The notes beneath the pieces were generated by a model. That model saw only the letters and a program-made list of their open reading frames with translations. It did no database searches and was not told where the DNA came from. Both the position numbers and the translations under genes were made by a program. Below, piece by piece: positions 45,604 to 59,018 of a stretch of DNA of 64,000 bases (position 1 is its first letter; each line of letters opens with the position of its first letter). This stretch comes from Fragilariopsis cylindrus CCMP1102 (Eukaryota > Bacillariophyta > Bacillariophyceae > Bacillariales > Bacillariaceae). Location: assembly GCA_900095095.1 (NCBI GenBank), contig FMBT01000293.1, forward strand, positions 705,315 to 769,314. Reading direction: 5' to 3'.

Positions 45604-47127
45604 TTATTTACGCCACATCAATTTCGGTTGGGTGCAATGATCGGTTCGATGTCTTGCTGAATGTTCCTCTCCTCCTCTTTCTTGTTTGAGATATGTAGAT
45701 GGCACGGCCATTGTACTGTTTGGATATTTTGTTGTTAGTTGTTTTGCTGTTGCCGAAGGCCCAAGATCGAAGATTGTTTAATTTCGTTGTAGGGCTACGC
45801 TACTACAATAATTGATTGTACTAGTACTAGTAGTTACAGTCCTATTAACTGTTATGTTACTAGTACCCCCTAGAAATAAAATACGTACTAATTATGCCCA
45901 CAACTTTGCAACACGATGAGCTAGTAATGCAATGATAGGCAACTTATTACAGAACAAAGATTCTTGTACTGCAATCTTCATCAATTCATCTGAAGTGCCT
46001 TCTACGTTTATTTTGTTGTTGTTGACAATGATGAAGATGATGTTGACAATTTGCTAGAGGCTGTGTTTGTTCGTTGTTTTTTCTATTATTATTAGAACAA
46101 CAGGGAGATCTAGAATGTGATATGACACTTCGTATTATCAATGATAAGATCATGATTATGACTGCCTACTAGTTAATGTAGAATGACTAATCTATAGAAT
46201 CCTTTGTAGATATGATTGCATTTGATATGATTGTATCATTTTGTATCAGTATTCATTCCTATGCATGATGGGTTACAAGTATCAACACCTGAACCATTCC
46301 AATTTTATGCTACATTATATTGCCTTGTTCCTTGAGGTAGCATCAATGGCACCCTATCAATAATATGTATGTGCACTCATGTTAGTAGATGAATTCATTT
46401 TCCCATTCTATCTAACTAACACCATCCTGTTGTTCTAACTAACATTGATGGAGTGGTAGGCAATCAATTTGTATCAGTTGATAATTAATATGCCATGCTT
46501 CCTTTTGTTGAGTAGTGCTGTTTGATAATATTAGCTAAAAAGTACCATACCTTCCAATCCCGTTTTATTTCCCAATTCTCATTGAGGAGAAAAAGTTTCC
46601 CAATTGCACCACTCGTTATGATGCTAGCAAACAAGTTGGCACTGTGCCACTACTATCTAGTTAGTAAAAGAGCGTGTTGTTGGATTTATGTGATCGAACA
46701 AATGCAATCTTTTGCACAACAGTTCTTTGTTTCCATCTTTTTGTCCTAAATAAGTACATAAAATAAGACGAATAACAAATAAGTACTTAAAATAAGACCG
46801 AATAACACGCAATCACGCCACATCAAAAGAAATACTATTTGTTGGTAACAGGATATCATCCATCAACGAACCTACTACTACTGTAATTTATCTTCTCATC
46901 ATATTTCAATGGCCAAACTGAGTTAATAATGAATCAAGTCTGACAAACAATGCAATTGGACGAAACTGTACTTTTTTATTTTCATTTTATATTTAATACG
47001 AGATTATGATGGCTACAATATTACCTGCTGGGATCAGATGAAATAGTAGTCGTTGGGTGAGATTTTCAGCAGCAAAAGAAACTCTGATGTTATTATATTA
47101 AAAATATTGGCAATTTCAACCATACTT
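45604..47127. other. 1.5 kb gene-poor region
   Basis: This AT-rich stretch lies between the F-box/LamG gene 5' end and the 3' end of ATP synthase beta. It has only short ORFs with no similarity that I recognise. The promoter of the F-box/LamG gene should lie near 45604-45900. Confidence 0.45.
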
Positions 47128-49170
<2,043 letters not shown>

Positions 49171-49511
49171 CTTTGAATTGTTTATGATATTGCAACGAAA
49201 GTTATAATTGTATGGTTAGCCAAGTGTAACGGAATATTTTTGAGGGTCCTCGTTGAATTGTTTGTTTTGTTAATCTTTACGTGAGCGCGCAGCTGGCACG
49301 AAAATGCAGATTAATGGCGTGGTAAGCAACAGCTACTATAGCTGCGCGGCTCCTATCCTCGGAATGAAAGCAAACACGCACTACAAATACACCAGTGCAC
49401 ACTTTGGGGGGATTTTTAGAGGGAATAAAGAAAACCGCAACGCAATAACTGGAAGGTAACTATTTGATGCATTACACATCCCTTTCGAAGGATTAAGACC
49501 AACCCATCACG
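49171..49511. promoter_or_regulatory. Bidirectional promoter of ATP synthase beta and delta genes
   Basis: Only 341 bp separate the two start codons of subunits of the same F1 complex. A GC-rich patch (GTGAGCGCGCAGCTGGCACG, 49281-49300) stands out near the middle, and a second lies at 49342-49358. These could be binding sites for a shared regulator. Confidence 0.55.
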
Positions 49512-50233
49512 ATGCTGTCTCGATCGTCCTTTGTAGCAAAGAAAGTCTTGTCGAGGACATCAGTCCTTGGCGCAAGTAGAGCAGCGGCAGCCCGAACCTT
49601 TAGTAGTGAATCTGAGGCAGCCGCATCTTCTGTATCGCTCAACTTCAGCGTACCGTACGAATCGATCTACAATGGTGCATCGGTCGAACAGGTCATTATT
49701 CCCGGTGTAGAGGGAGAATACGGTGTTACTGCCAATCACGTTCCTTATGTCGCTCAAATGAAACCAGGCATTTTGACAGTTATGTTTGATTCTTCTGAAT
49801 CGGAAAAGTATTTCGTTGCAGGTGGTTATGCCGTTACTCATGCTAATTCAGTGACCGTAAGTTATTATTACTACTTCATTCTATAAATTCATCTGAGAAA
49901 TATTGTCACCATTTTATTTGCGGCGGGGATAGTTCGATATTTCGATAGTTCTGTACAATTTCGCTGATCTCATCTAACATCGTTTTCTTTCTTAAATTTA
50001 TACATATAATCTATCTATAATACTTGGTTAACTGCTGCTACTCCTAGGATGTCGTTTGTGTGGAAGCTGTAAAGGTGGATGATCTTGATGTAAGCGTTGT
50101 TAGTGCTAATTATGAAGCAGCAAAGAGCGCAGCTGGATCGGCCACTGCTGGATCGCAAGAAGAGGCGGAAGCTCAAATTGATATGGAAGTGAACAAGACG
50201 ATGGGTGCAGCTCTAGGAGTAACCTTAGGATAG
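49512..50233 (+). CDS. ATP5F1D: Mitochondrial ATP synthase F1 delta subunit (bacterial epsilon homologue)
   Basis: Two exons (49512-49856 and 50048-50233, phase 0) give 176 residues. The presequence is rich in Arg, Ser and Ala without acids (MLSRSSFVAKKVLSRTSVLG), as for mitochondrial import. The beta-sandwich follows with LNFSVPYESIYNGASVEQVI, PGVEGEYGVTANHVPYVAQM, PGILTV and SEKYFVAGGYAVTHANSVT. The C-terminal part is helical and Ala/Glu-rich. The subunit sits in the central stalk and couples rotation to catalysis. No frame problems were seen, unlike its divergent neighbour. Its 3' end is 130 bp from the convergent ATG16 gene. Confidence 0.94.
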
Positions 50234-50363
50234 GATACATGGCAAGACAATTATTTTTAATTAATACATTATTTTCAACTATCGTTATCGTGAGTGTGCC
50301 TATTAGAAATCATGAATTGAATAACTAGTACTAGCTTCGTAGATTCCAGTATATAATAATCAA

Positions 50364-52464
50364 TCACGACCACAAGACGAGTCTACCAGATTTATCTACG
50401 GTCGCAACTTGTTGTCCATTATTTCCTCCTCTGCCCCACGCCAATCCACATACTCCTGTATCATTATGACCACATTCCAGTTTTCGTATCAATTTCCCAT
50501 TCTCCGCATTCCATACAAAAATGAAACCATTTGAAGAAGAACCAGAAGCCACATACGCACCTTTTTTTAATAACACACAGAAAACGGATAGAAGGCGAGA
50601 AATAGAAATCGTAGTATAGCAGGACAGAAGCAAAAATGTACACCATGAGCTACACGAGGATAGTAATATTTATACCACACACGCACACACACACAACATA
50701 TATATATCAGAAAATACCCGACATAATTAGATGCAACTATCTCACCATCAGGACTGAAGACACTTGATGACCAATTATACGATGTTTGAAAGTCTCCGTG
50801 GCTGAATTCGTGAATAGCTTTGCAGGTGCGGATGTCCACGATCTTGATTCTGGAATCCATACCATTTGTCATGATCTTGGAGCTGTCTAAAGGATTTAAC
50901 TGAACCGACGTTATAGCACTTTCGTGTACATCTTTATAAAGTTAAATTATGATCATTGAAAATTAATGAAAGAAAAGAGATCGACAAGCATTGAGAGTAA
51001 GTTACATTTTGGTATAAGTTCCACTAATTTATCCCAGATGGTATACGCACTCTCGATCTCGGCACTTTTTTGTGCCGTTCTAATATCCCACAATCGAAGC
51101 CCCCATCTACGTGACCAGATACGACCGTGTACGAATCATCTGCTACGTCGATCGAGTTCGCAGTCGAATTGAGACTTATGTTGGTCGTTTGTCGATATGT
51201 TTGTTTTGAAATGTCCCAAACTATCATTTGGCGATCTGCCGAAGCAGTAACAATTCCTTTCGCTGTGCCCAAGAATCTAACGCTAGTTATCTTGTTAGCA
51301 TGTCCAACTAGTTGATGAACCATCCGCTGCGATTTGATATTCCAAACCCTAACTGTTTTGTCACTTCCACCGCCCGCAACAAAATGATTCGTAACGTCAC
51401 ATGAAATGATAGAATTGCTACTTCCTCCCTTAAGTGTTGCAATAACTGAGCTATTTGATGTGTTCCAAATCTTAACAGTCCCATCGCTCCCGCCTGTCGC
51501 GAGATCGGTTCCCGCATCATCGTACCTTGATATTTTTCGGGAAAATGAGTTGAATGATCGTCGATTGATATCGATTTCCGTTAACGATGTTAGAATTCAA
51601 TAGACGATTCTTTCTAATAGCAACAAAACCTAGAATGTTAAAGCTCTACTACTTCCATTTCCTTGACGAACAGTTCAAAATGGTATTATTACGTACTTAC
51701 CTGACACATACAGCCTCTTTTCGATGGGCCTGTATGATTTGTTTCGGTTCCGAGGGTACAACAATCGATAAAGAGCCGAATTTTCTTCTACTAGTACTGC
51801 TAGTACTACTAGTACTATTGTTGCTGCTACTACAATCCCTCTCGAAATGATCAGACATTTCCTTTTGATTCAATTTGTCGGATGGTGTTTTTATTGTAAC
51901 TGTAGCTTCAGTTGATGACGATTTATTGGTTGCTTCTTTTGTACTACCAGCCAAGCCAAACCAACTTTTTCGTTTCTCTTCTTGTTTCCTGAGGGATCTC
52001 AACATGTCCGTTTCTCTCTTAAGTTGCTCCACCGTTTCGTTCAGACTATTCACTTCGCTCGACAAGCGATCCTTCTCATCTATGAATCGCGCCTCGAATT
52101 GCCGATTCTCCTTTTTCAAAATGTAATTTTCTTCTTGTAGTATCCGAATTGTATCCTTTAGACCAGTATATTGCTGTTCGGCTAGTTTTGTTCGTTGTTC
52201 ACCATCGCTAACCTTGTTGGTCAAGTGTTCCAAGGCTCGTTCCTGCTGTTCATTTTCTCTATGCAGCATCGAGAGGTTCCGTTCTTGAGACTTGTATAAA
52301 TCTCTGAATTCGTCCCGAGATTTGGTGGCATTTTCAATGCTTTCTGTATCTTTTAGGTGACGTTCATCTTGATCCTTAACTTGACTTTGAATGTGTTCTA
52401 ATTTTTCCATTAGTTTTCGTTCGTTCTTTAGAGCCGCGGATTCAGCATAATGAAGAACAACTTT

Positions 52465-52497
<33 letters not shown>

Positions 52498-52725
52498 ATT
52501 GTTACCGTCGTCGTTGATTCTATTATTTTTATTCTGTGCGACAACTCTCTGTTGTATTTCTTCTAAGGCTTCTTGATGGACTACAATCTCTCTTTCCAAA
52601 TCTTCGCATTTGCTATGCCAGGCATCGACTTCCTTTGAAAGAATAGTGTTGGAATCGTGTATAGCCACGAACGGAATAGTTTCTCTCGCATTACGGTCTA
52701 GTATAAGTCTGATCAGATCAGTCAT
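50364..52725 (-). CDS. ATG16: Autophagy protein ATG16-like (coiled coil plus WD40 propeller)
   Basis: Four exons (52725-51701, 51525-51006, 50931-50746, 50560-50364) give about 642 residues. The start MTDLIRLILDRNARETIPFV fits the ATG5-binding helix. A long coiled coil follows (about residues 30-250), with an Asp run near residue 85. The C-terminal half is a WD40 propeller whose blades include ATGGSDGTVKIWN, VAGGGSDKTVRVWN, VTASADRQMIVWD, DSRIKIVDIRTCKAIHEF and VATVDKSGRLVLWS. ATG16 forms the E3-like complex with ATG12-ATG5 and lipidates ATG8 on membranes. One base seems missing in the run of G (C on plus strand) at 51100-51104, since LRLWDIRTAQKSAEIES only reads with an extra G. It is divergent from PIG-P. 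Confidence 0.88.
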
Positions 52726-52785
52726 CGACAAATTGTATCTCAAGGAAATAACAAAGCGCTACCTTCGAAATTGGAGTAGGTCACA

Positions 52786-52813
52786 ACAGCAGCAGCAGCA
52801 GCAACAACAACAA
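52786..52813. repeat. CAG/CAA trinucleotide repeat
   Basis: A run of CAG followed by CAA triplets lies just upstream of the ATG16 start, in the likely 5' UTR. Confidence 0.8.
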
Positions 52814-53027
52814 CTATAATCGATTATCCCTATCTGAAATTAATGACGTTAATTCTAACTAGGCGTTCAATGAATTCTAATAATGGTCGACGACGTAAAA
52901 GTGATGTTAATTCAGTAGATGTTGTGATTTTTAGAAAAATCGAAAGATATGAATTGGGTCACGGTCTAAAAATACTCGTAACAATAATATTCTACCACCG
53001 TACCTACAGTACTGTATTTATTTATTA

Positions 53028-53244
53028 CTTCCTCCAGCGAACGTTTACTTCGTACGCTATAGTGAGGGATTTTCACACTATAAAAGCGTGGAGAGTGAGT
53101 CGAAAACTTCAAGATCTTATTTTATTTTTTAATTTCCTGTCATTTGGATAGATTTTAGCTCCGATATTAAGGGTTCTCCACGCTTTAGTGCGTCTGAATT
53201 TTTATAGCGATAGTGCGTACGAATTAAGCGTTCGCTGAAGGAAG
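53028..53244. mobile_element. MITE-like element, copy B (217 bp)
   Basis: Left end CTTCCTCCAGCGAACG and right end (reverse complement) CTTCCTTCAGCGAACG are flanked by TA (53026-53027 and 53245-53246). The inverted repeats extend inward through CTTCGTACGC and TATAAAAGCGTGGAGA to about 65 bp. It lacks coding capacity. Same family as copy A. Confidence 0.75.
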
Positions 53245-53471
53245 TATGATGGTACTTGTACTTCGTATCTATATTATTACCTGTCTATTTATTTTTAGTA
53301 GGATGATCTAATACAACTAGACTAGTTCGATTAAAAAAGATTTAAAATCGATTTTTGCTCAATCGTTATCCGTGATATTTGTAAAACTACAAAAGTAGTG
53401 TCGTACAATGCTCAGAACTTTACGACAGCTTAAAACAATGTACATGATTATTTAGCAAGAACCAAGCAAAG

Positions 53472-54155
53472 ATGACATTGTCGACAACTGATGTCGGAAG
53501 TCATACAACCAGATGTAGGAAAAAGGAGAATCCAAATAATGTATCATCCCCGTTGGAGAAGTGCAGTTTCGCGTTCCATTTGATCCTTTTTCCTGTTGGT
53601 GTAGCCTATCTTCTTTGGGTGATGGCCCCGAAAGAGTGGATTGAAACATCTATGTAAGGCAGAAAAATAAATGTTGCTGAAAACTTGTTCAGTTAATCTT
53701 GGCGAAAGTCCTCCTGTTCTTCTTACATTTAGCCGATTCTTGTGCTACTACATACACAACTTGTACCGGTATTACTTGGTAAAACAGGGGTGTTAGCTAC
53801 TACCTTAAGAAAGACTACGCATTTTACTTTCCCGTCACCGCTCTGTTCCTCTTCTTTGCTATCCCCCTTATTTATGCTGCTTTGAACTCTTTCACAGTGC
53901 CGAAGTTAAGTTCTACGGACACTATCCAGGACATATACACAAGATCGTCTACAATACCACATCCATCGTCCAAAAACTTATCAACTCCTGAGTAAGTGTA
54001 TTTAGTTGCTGCTGCTAGTATTTGTTTGTCAACTATCGTAACAGCCAGGTCTATTCATCTTACTATATTTCTCTGCAATTATATATAGATCTACCTTGCC
54101 AGAAATTTGCGATCTAGATCCAACAAAATTGGTTTGGTATCACCCCACCCAATGA
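53472..54155 (+). CDS. PIGP: PIG-P subunit of GPI-N-acetylglucosaminyltransferase
   Basis: Three exons (53472-53653, 53788-53991, 54089-54155) splice in frame to 150 residues. Two hydrophobic segments form the PIG-P hairpin: HLILFPVGVAYLLWVMAP with KEWIETS just after, and YAFYFPVTALFLFFAIPLIY. The C-terminal motif STLPEICDLDPTKLVWY matches the conserved PEI-D end of the family. PIG-P is part of the ER complex that adds GlcNAc to phosphatidylinositol, the first step of GPI-anchor synthesis. The short exons and an unrecognised start region mean the N-terminus could differ slightly. Confidence 0.85.
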
Positions 54156-56333
54156 ACAAAATGGAAAATGGTGATCAACTGCCTCTATCAATATAAATAT
54201 ACGAGTGGTTGTAAAATTCAACATTATTTAAAAGATACAGAGAGATACAATTAGATCAAAAAGAAACGTCATCTAGTGAATTGACTGCTTCGCTCGACCC
54301 GTTGATGTTAGTGGGGATGTCTTTGTATCTTTCGATTTAATCTCCTACTGTTATCGAACGTAACGCGTACAAATTCACTTGTTATTACTGTAGCACTATT
54401 ATTACATGTTTACTCAAGATTTCGTATGCACGGAAAAGAGAATCTCGCACACGTCGTCAGAAATTGCCTACATTATCCCCGCATTACCGCTGCGTATTCG
54501 TTTGATCGAAGTGACATGGAGGAGGATCAAGAACATGGCTGTGCAAAAACTGCAACGGCAGGAGAGATCAATCCAGCACGGTGGCGTCTCCTTCGGCATC
54601 TACCGAAATCGTCAGAAACAACGGGATTTAGGATTCGAACAATCCGCTAATAACTTAGTATGGCATAGTTGTATGAATGGAAAGTGACGAATGGCTCTAA
54701 ATCGTTCTGAAAGAATAAATTATATAATTATTGATAATTTTTTCAATATTAAAAGCACGGTGTAGCGTAACTAAATGGGAAATAAATATCATGTTGATGC
54801 TTTTTCTTCACCTACTGTACGCATCTAATTGACTAGGGTCATCTCCATTTTCTCATTGTAACTGTAATTAAACTGTATTCTAATTGGTAAAGTTCCTTCA
54901 ACTCATTGTGTACATGGTGTGTCCAATAATGTCTGATCTTGTATGTATCTTCCCTCTATATTTGATAATATATATATTGTATGTAACATGTTATTTCAAA
55001 GCTGCTGTGCCGCTCCTCCCTGTCTTACAAAGACAGAGGAGTCAACAGTCGACCTGCCTAATATATCTATTGATAACTGCACTATGAATTATTTGTTGTG
55101 AAAAAACTCACAAAACTGAGTGTGGTTGGTTTCTATTGTACTTGCTTCCCTAAGAATCTGAGTAGCTATTATATCAATTGATATAGGTTAGTATGCAAAA
55201 ATTGCTGCCTTAGAAGATTGATTTTGGTTGTTCCTTTCAACAGGGTTAACCATGTGATGATGTGATGCTAGTAGTGCTTGTTCTATGAAAAACTTTATTC
55301 TGGTCAGAGGTTAGGTAGTGCCAGTTGATTATGCAGATTAGTTTGGCACACACTTGGTCCAAACACTTTAAGTGGATGTTACTCATACTCTCTTATTATT
55401 TCTTTAGTCTATGATAACAAGCAAAAATATACTAACAATGCATTGGGAATAATTATTTATTCCCTGTCAGCTTATTTCTCTAATATTTACCACCGGCTGA
55501 GATTGTTCCAAGAAGACTTGGTTTTCTTTGCTTTACCTAGCTACTCTAATCGGAATCCTGTTGTTAACAACCAGTATATCTTTTTGAAGTGTAACTCACA
55601 CTGTATCTTATCATTTGAGTCTTCAAGATTATTTATAGTATTGATGGTGGCCCACTAGAGCATTGGTAGGAATTGGTGTTTTCACCAGTTTTGTAAAGGA
55701 TCTCACCAAAATCTATACACTCTATAATCTACAGCACCAAAATATAACAACAGAGAGCAAGCATAGCAATCATTACTGCCACACACCCACATTAAAATCA
55801 ATCATCATCAGCAAAAACACGAAACTGAGTGGTTGATGGACAATTGATCAACTCCACACTTCAAACATTCAACTAGCAGATCTTATGCTATAGCCATAGA
55901 GTTACAATTGATGTGGTTTTCTTAGAGGTGTAAGTCCTTTTTTTTGTGTGCTCGTTGATCCATTACAGCATGAGATATTAGTATTTAAAGTAAGTTACAT
56001 CTTCAATTTCTTTTATTGACTTTGACTTTGACTAGTATCAACTAATATAGTCCCTCACCCACTTTTTTAAATATTGCTTGAATCTTTCCTCGTTCATTCA
56101 GCATTTATTTGTAAGTTACTGTGTATGAAAATTCAAAATGCATTGAGCACTTTTAGAAAAACAACTTCACATACAGTACAATTGTACTTCCAAGTACTTG
56201 AGGCCTGAAGTCTATTGGATGACTAGATCTACGTTAACTTGTGGAGATAATTAAGTAATTGTCGGAGGATACTCACCCCTTCTTCTTGCATCTATACCTG
56301 GTGGGGAAACTAAAAGTCAGGCGAAAAGAAAGC
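54156..56333. other. 2.2 kb gene-poor region
   Basis: This AT-rich stretch lies between PIG-P and the RCC1-repeat gene. It has one GC-richer patch with two overlapping ORFs (54406-54687), described separately. No RNA gene was recognised. Confidence 0.45.
54406..54687 (+). CDS. Uncertain ORF, 93 codons
   Basis: A 93-codon frame and an overlapping 74-codon frame (54426-54650) occupy a patch that is less AT-rich than its surroundings. Both contain mixed charged residues, such as AGEINPARWRLLRHLPKSSE in the second. No family was recognised. It could be a short gene, an exon, or a relic. Confidence 0.2.
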   Translation: MFTQDFVCTEKRISHTSSEIAYIIPALPLRIRLIEVTWRRIKNMAVQKLQRQERSIQHGGVSFGIYRNRQKQRDLGFEQSANNLVWHSCMNGK

Positions 56334-59018
56334 ATGGTCATCGCAACTACAACCACCAATGCAAATAGGAATAATACTGTTCGATGTGGCAGCGCACCTC
56401 CCAGTAGACCGGCGCCGTTGTCTTCGACTTCGGAAATGACACGGAGTAACTTGAAATCATCAAAAACATTCTCACTGCAGCTCCCTCCTAAGACACCCTC
56501 GCAGGTGAAGAACGCTACAATGTTGGTAAGGAAACGGAGGGCACCCTTACCGAAAACAAGAAATACAAGACGCAACGAAGATACAAATAGTAAAAACTAT
56601 AATTGCTCAGTGGCAATGTCCCGGACGGAATCTATCCTAGTGTCTTCGGCAGGTGATGTCATTGTTTGCAGATGTAGAAGATCATCGACACCATTTATCC
56701 CACCTAAGGCTCGAGATTCTCTAGATGTTTGGGACAAACAATTCCCTTGTTGTGACACAGAACTTTTAAGCAACATAGATGGACCCTGGTCTCCAGTTTT
56801 GGAAAATCTACCCGCGCAAGATAAGGGTCAAGCAAGAGCTGGATCGGGAAATCAGATTAGCACTACGATTAGCACCAATACCGAAATCTCAACGTACGAA
56901 TGGGAACAGAACAATCATGTTAGCAGTAGTAGCACCAACAACAAAGGTGTATTCGGAATAAACGGACTCAAAGGAGGCTCATTAAGCAGCGATCACAACG
57001 AGACGCTGCATGATTATATGAATGCGGATTCCTCTGCTGGGCGAAGAGTAGGTAAAAAGTCTGAAAGAAGCAGCATCAATGACAGTAGCAAGGAGGATCG
57101 CACAATAGAATTGATTGGTACGGAATCAAAAGAAGAGGATGCATCGAGTCACAGTAGTACTTGGGATAATAACATTGGTGGTGACTTGATACTATCTCTT
57201 CCAAGCTTTGACTATTCACACATAATTGATGGGCATAACGACATGATACCACTGAAAGAGAACGATAAGCAAGGAATAAAAATAAAAAATAAATTTACAC
57301 ATGATAAAAATACTCGACAAAAACGAAAGCAGCCGAAGTCGGTCAACCCATCCACCATCATAGAATCACGAACAGAGAACAAAGCCGGAAGACGAAATGA
57401 TTCCATCCTATCGCTAGAGGATGAACAAAAATTCTTCCACGGAGTTCCAATTTTTCTCTCTACTCTTTCACAAATACGAATTAAAAAGATCTCGGCGAAT
57501 CCATTGGGTGCTCACGTGTTAATGATCTCAGAAGAAGCACTTTTGTTCACTTATGGCCTCAACCATCGTGGTCAACTTGGAATCGGATTCAAATCTGAAA
57601 TCAAAAACAAACAGAGAGGATTCCACACCACACCGACATTGATTACTCCTTTGCTTGAAAACGGAGGCAAGGCAATACATTGTGCTGCTGGAGTTGACCA
57701 TTCATTAGTTGTCGTTTCGACTGAAGGTCGGAGATTGCAAAAGCTTCAAACAAATCCTGGTGTAGCTCATTCGGATCATTGCGTCGAATCCTTTCGTGTA
57801 CCGAATTCACCTATTAAAACATGCCTCGGTGGCAAGCATAAACTCGGCAATGATAAGCAAAGGGTCGTAGACGATCGGTTACATTTTCCCGAAAAATCTG
57901 TACAGTATCATCAAGTTTATGCCTTTGGTAGGAACAATTTTATGAAACTTGGTCTGGTGCGGCCACATTTAAATGATCAGAACACAAAAGGAGAAAATGC
58001 AAAAGACGTAGTTTTGCCACGGCGTGTAGGTCTTCACTGTACTGTTTGGCCACAGGAAGGGAATTTCACTGATGTATCTCTTCCTTCGCAGGGTGTTTTC
58101 GACATAGCAGCTTCCGCGGAACATTCTTCTGCTTTGGTACGAAGAGCCACAGGTGACATCGAAGTTTACATGTGGGGAAATGCATCTCTTGGAGCCTTGG
58201 GTATATCGCTTAATCTAAAATCTCAAGAGATTCGTGGTGAAATAGCACGTAAGCCCTCCTTCAAGACGAAGAACATTACATCACTACCGACAATTGTAGA
58301 AAGCCTTTGTCATCGACGAAACGTTAATCCACAGTCTCCCTTTCCAACACAAGTCTCTCTTGGTCCATACTGTTCCTTTGTTGTAATGTCGAATGGCAAA
58401 TGCATGTCATGCGGCTTTAGCGCCGAGGGCATGCTAGGACAAGGCTACAATAAAACATACTCTGCGGAACCTAGTGAGGTATTTTTGACACAATTAGATG
58501 GTGATTGTGGACACAGCAACCGCATTGTGTCCGTCAGTGCCGGAGCGTTTCACGCACTTGCACTCATCGACGATGGGAATGTCTACTCCTGGGGTATAAA
58601 CTCAAATGAGCGTCTCGGCCTTGGAACCTTTGATTATTCCTTTCTGGCCCCCAGCATATCCGCTAGAAAAGAAAATTTGGTTGTGATTGAATGGGTTCCA
58701 CAAAGAATTGATGTTGGTGGTAAAAAGAAGGATACCACGAATAGCAGTTACAATAACCCCAAAAAGGTTACAACGAGAAATAGAGTAACTTTAGCCTGTG
58801 CTGGCTACGACAGCTCTTTGATAGTGACGGAATCTGGGCAAGTACTATCCTTTGGAAAACGATCTGGGCGTCTCGGTCAGGGTGAAATATCGTCCAACGT
58901 GTCTACACCACAACCATTATACGGTGGATTGCATCTCTTCCACCAGAGATGCAAGGAAAAGCGTAAGAAATCAACGCAGATACATCAAAGAAGCATTTCT
59001 ACCTCAGTAATGAAATAA
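56334..59018 (+). CDS. RCC1-repeat (regulator of chromosome condensation-like) protein
   Basis: A single exon of 894 residues starts at MVIATTTTNANRNN; an in-frame upstream extension lacks an ATG. The first ~370 residues are Ser/Thr/Asn-rich and probably disordered, with short basic patches. The C-terminal ~500 residues hold several RCC1 blades, for example LLFTYGLNHRGQLGIG, CAAGVDHSLVV, VYAFGRNNFMKLGL, YMWGNASLGALG, GNVYSWGINSNERLGLG and GQVLSFGKRSGRLGQG. These build a seven-bladed propeller-like fold. RCC1 itself is the Ran exchange factor; many RCC1-repeat proteins have other roles (ubiquitin ligase adaptors, UVR8-type receptors), and the insertions between blades argue against canonical RCC1. 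Its specific partner is unknown. Confidence 0.85.
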   Translation: MVIATTTTNANRNNTVRCGSAPPSRPAPLSSTSEMTRSNLKSSKTFSLQLPPKTPSQVKNATMLVRKRRAPLPKTRNTRRNEDTNSKNYNCSVAMSRTESILVSSAGDVIVCRCRRSSTPFIPPKARDSLDVWDKQFPCCDTELLSNIDGPWSPVLENLPAQDKGQARAGSGNQISTTISTNTEISTYEWEQNNHVSSSSTNNKGVFGINGLKGGSLSSDHNETLHDYMNADSSAGRRVGKKSERSSINDSSKEDRTIELIGTESKEEDASSHSSTWDNNIGGDLILSLPSFDYSHIIDGHNDMIPLKENDKQGIKIKNKFTHDKNTRQKRKQPKSVNPSTIIESRTENKAGRRNDSILSLEDEQKFFHGVPIFLSTLSQIRIKKISANPLGAHVLMISEEALLFTYGLNHRGQLGIGFKSEIKNKQRGFHTTPTLITPLLENGGKAIHCAAGVDHSLVVVSTEGRRLQKLQTNPGVAHSDHCVESFRVPNSPIKTCLGGKHKLGNDKQRVVDDRLHFPEKSVQYHQVYAFGRNNFMKLGLVRPHLNDQNTKGENAKDVVLPRRVGLHCTVWPQEGNFTDVSLPSQGVFDIAASAEHSSALVRRATGDIEVYMWGNASLGALGISLNLKSQEIRGEIARKPSFKTKNITSLPTIVESLCHRRNVNPQSPFPTQVSLGPYCSFVVMSNGKCMSCGFSAEGMLGQGYNKTYSAEPSEVFLTQLDGDCGHSNRIVSVSAGAFHALALIDDGNVYSWGINSNERLGLGTFDYSFLAPSISARKENLVVIEWVPQRIDVGGKKKDTTNSSYNNPKKVTTRNRVTLACAGYDSSLIVTESGQVLSFGKRSGRLGQGEISSNVSTPQPLYGGLHLFHQRCKEKRKKSTQIHQRSISTSVMK

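Larger units (their letters stand above)
52726..53471. promoter_or_regulatory. Divergent promoter region, ATG16 and PIG-P
   Basis: This 746 bp region starts with CAG/CAA trinucleotide repeats (52786-52813) and holds MITE-like copy B (53028-53244). Confidence 0.4.

Noticed and set aside
54610-54650. GGATTCGAAC resembling a tRNA T-arm on the minus strand
   Set aside because: The flanking bases do not pair as a T-stem and no acceptor or anticodon arm can be built.
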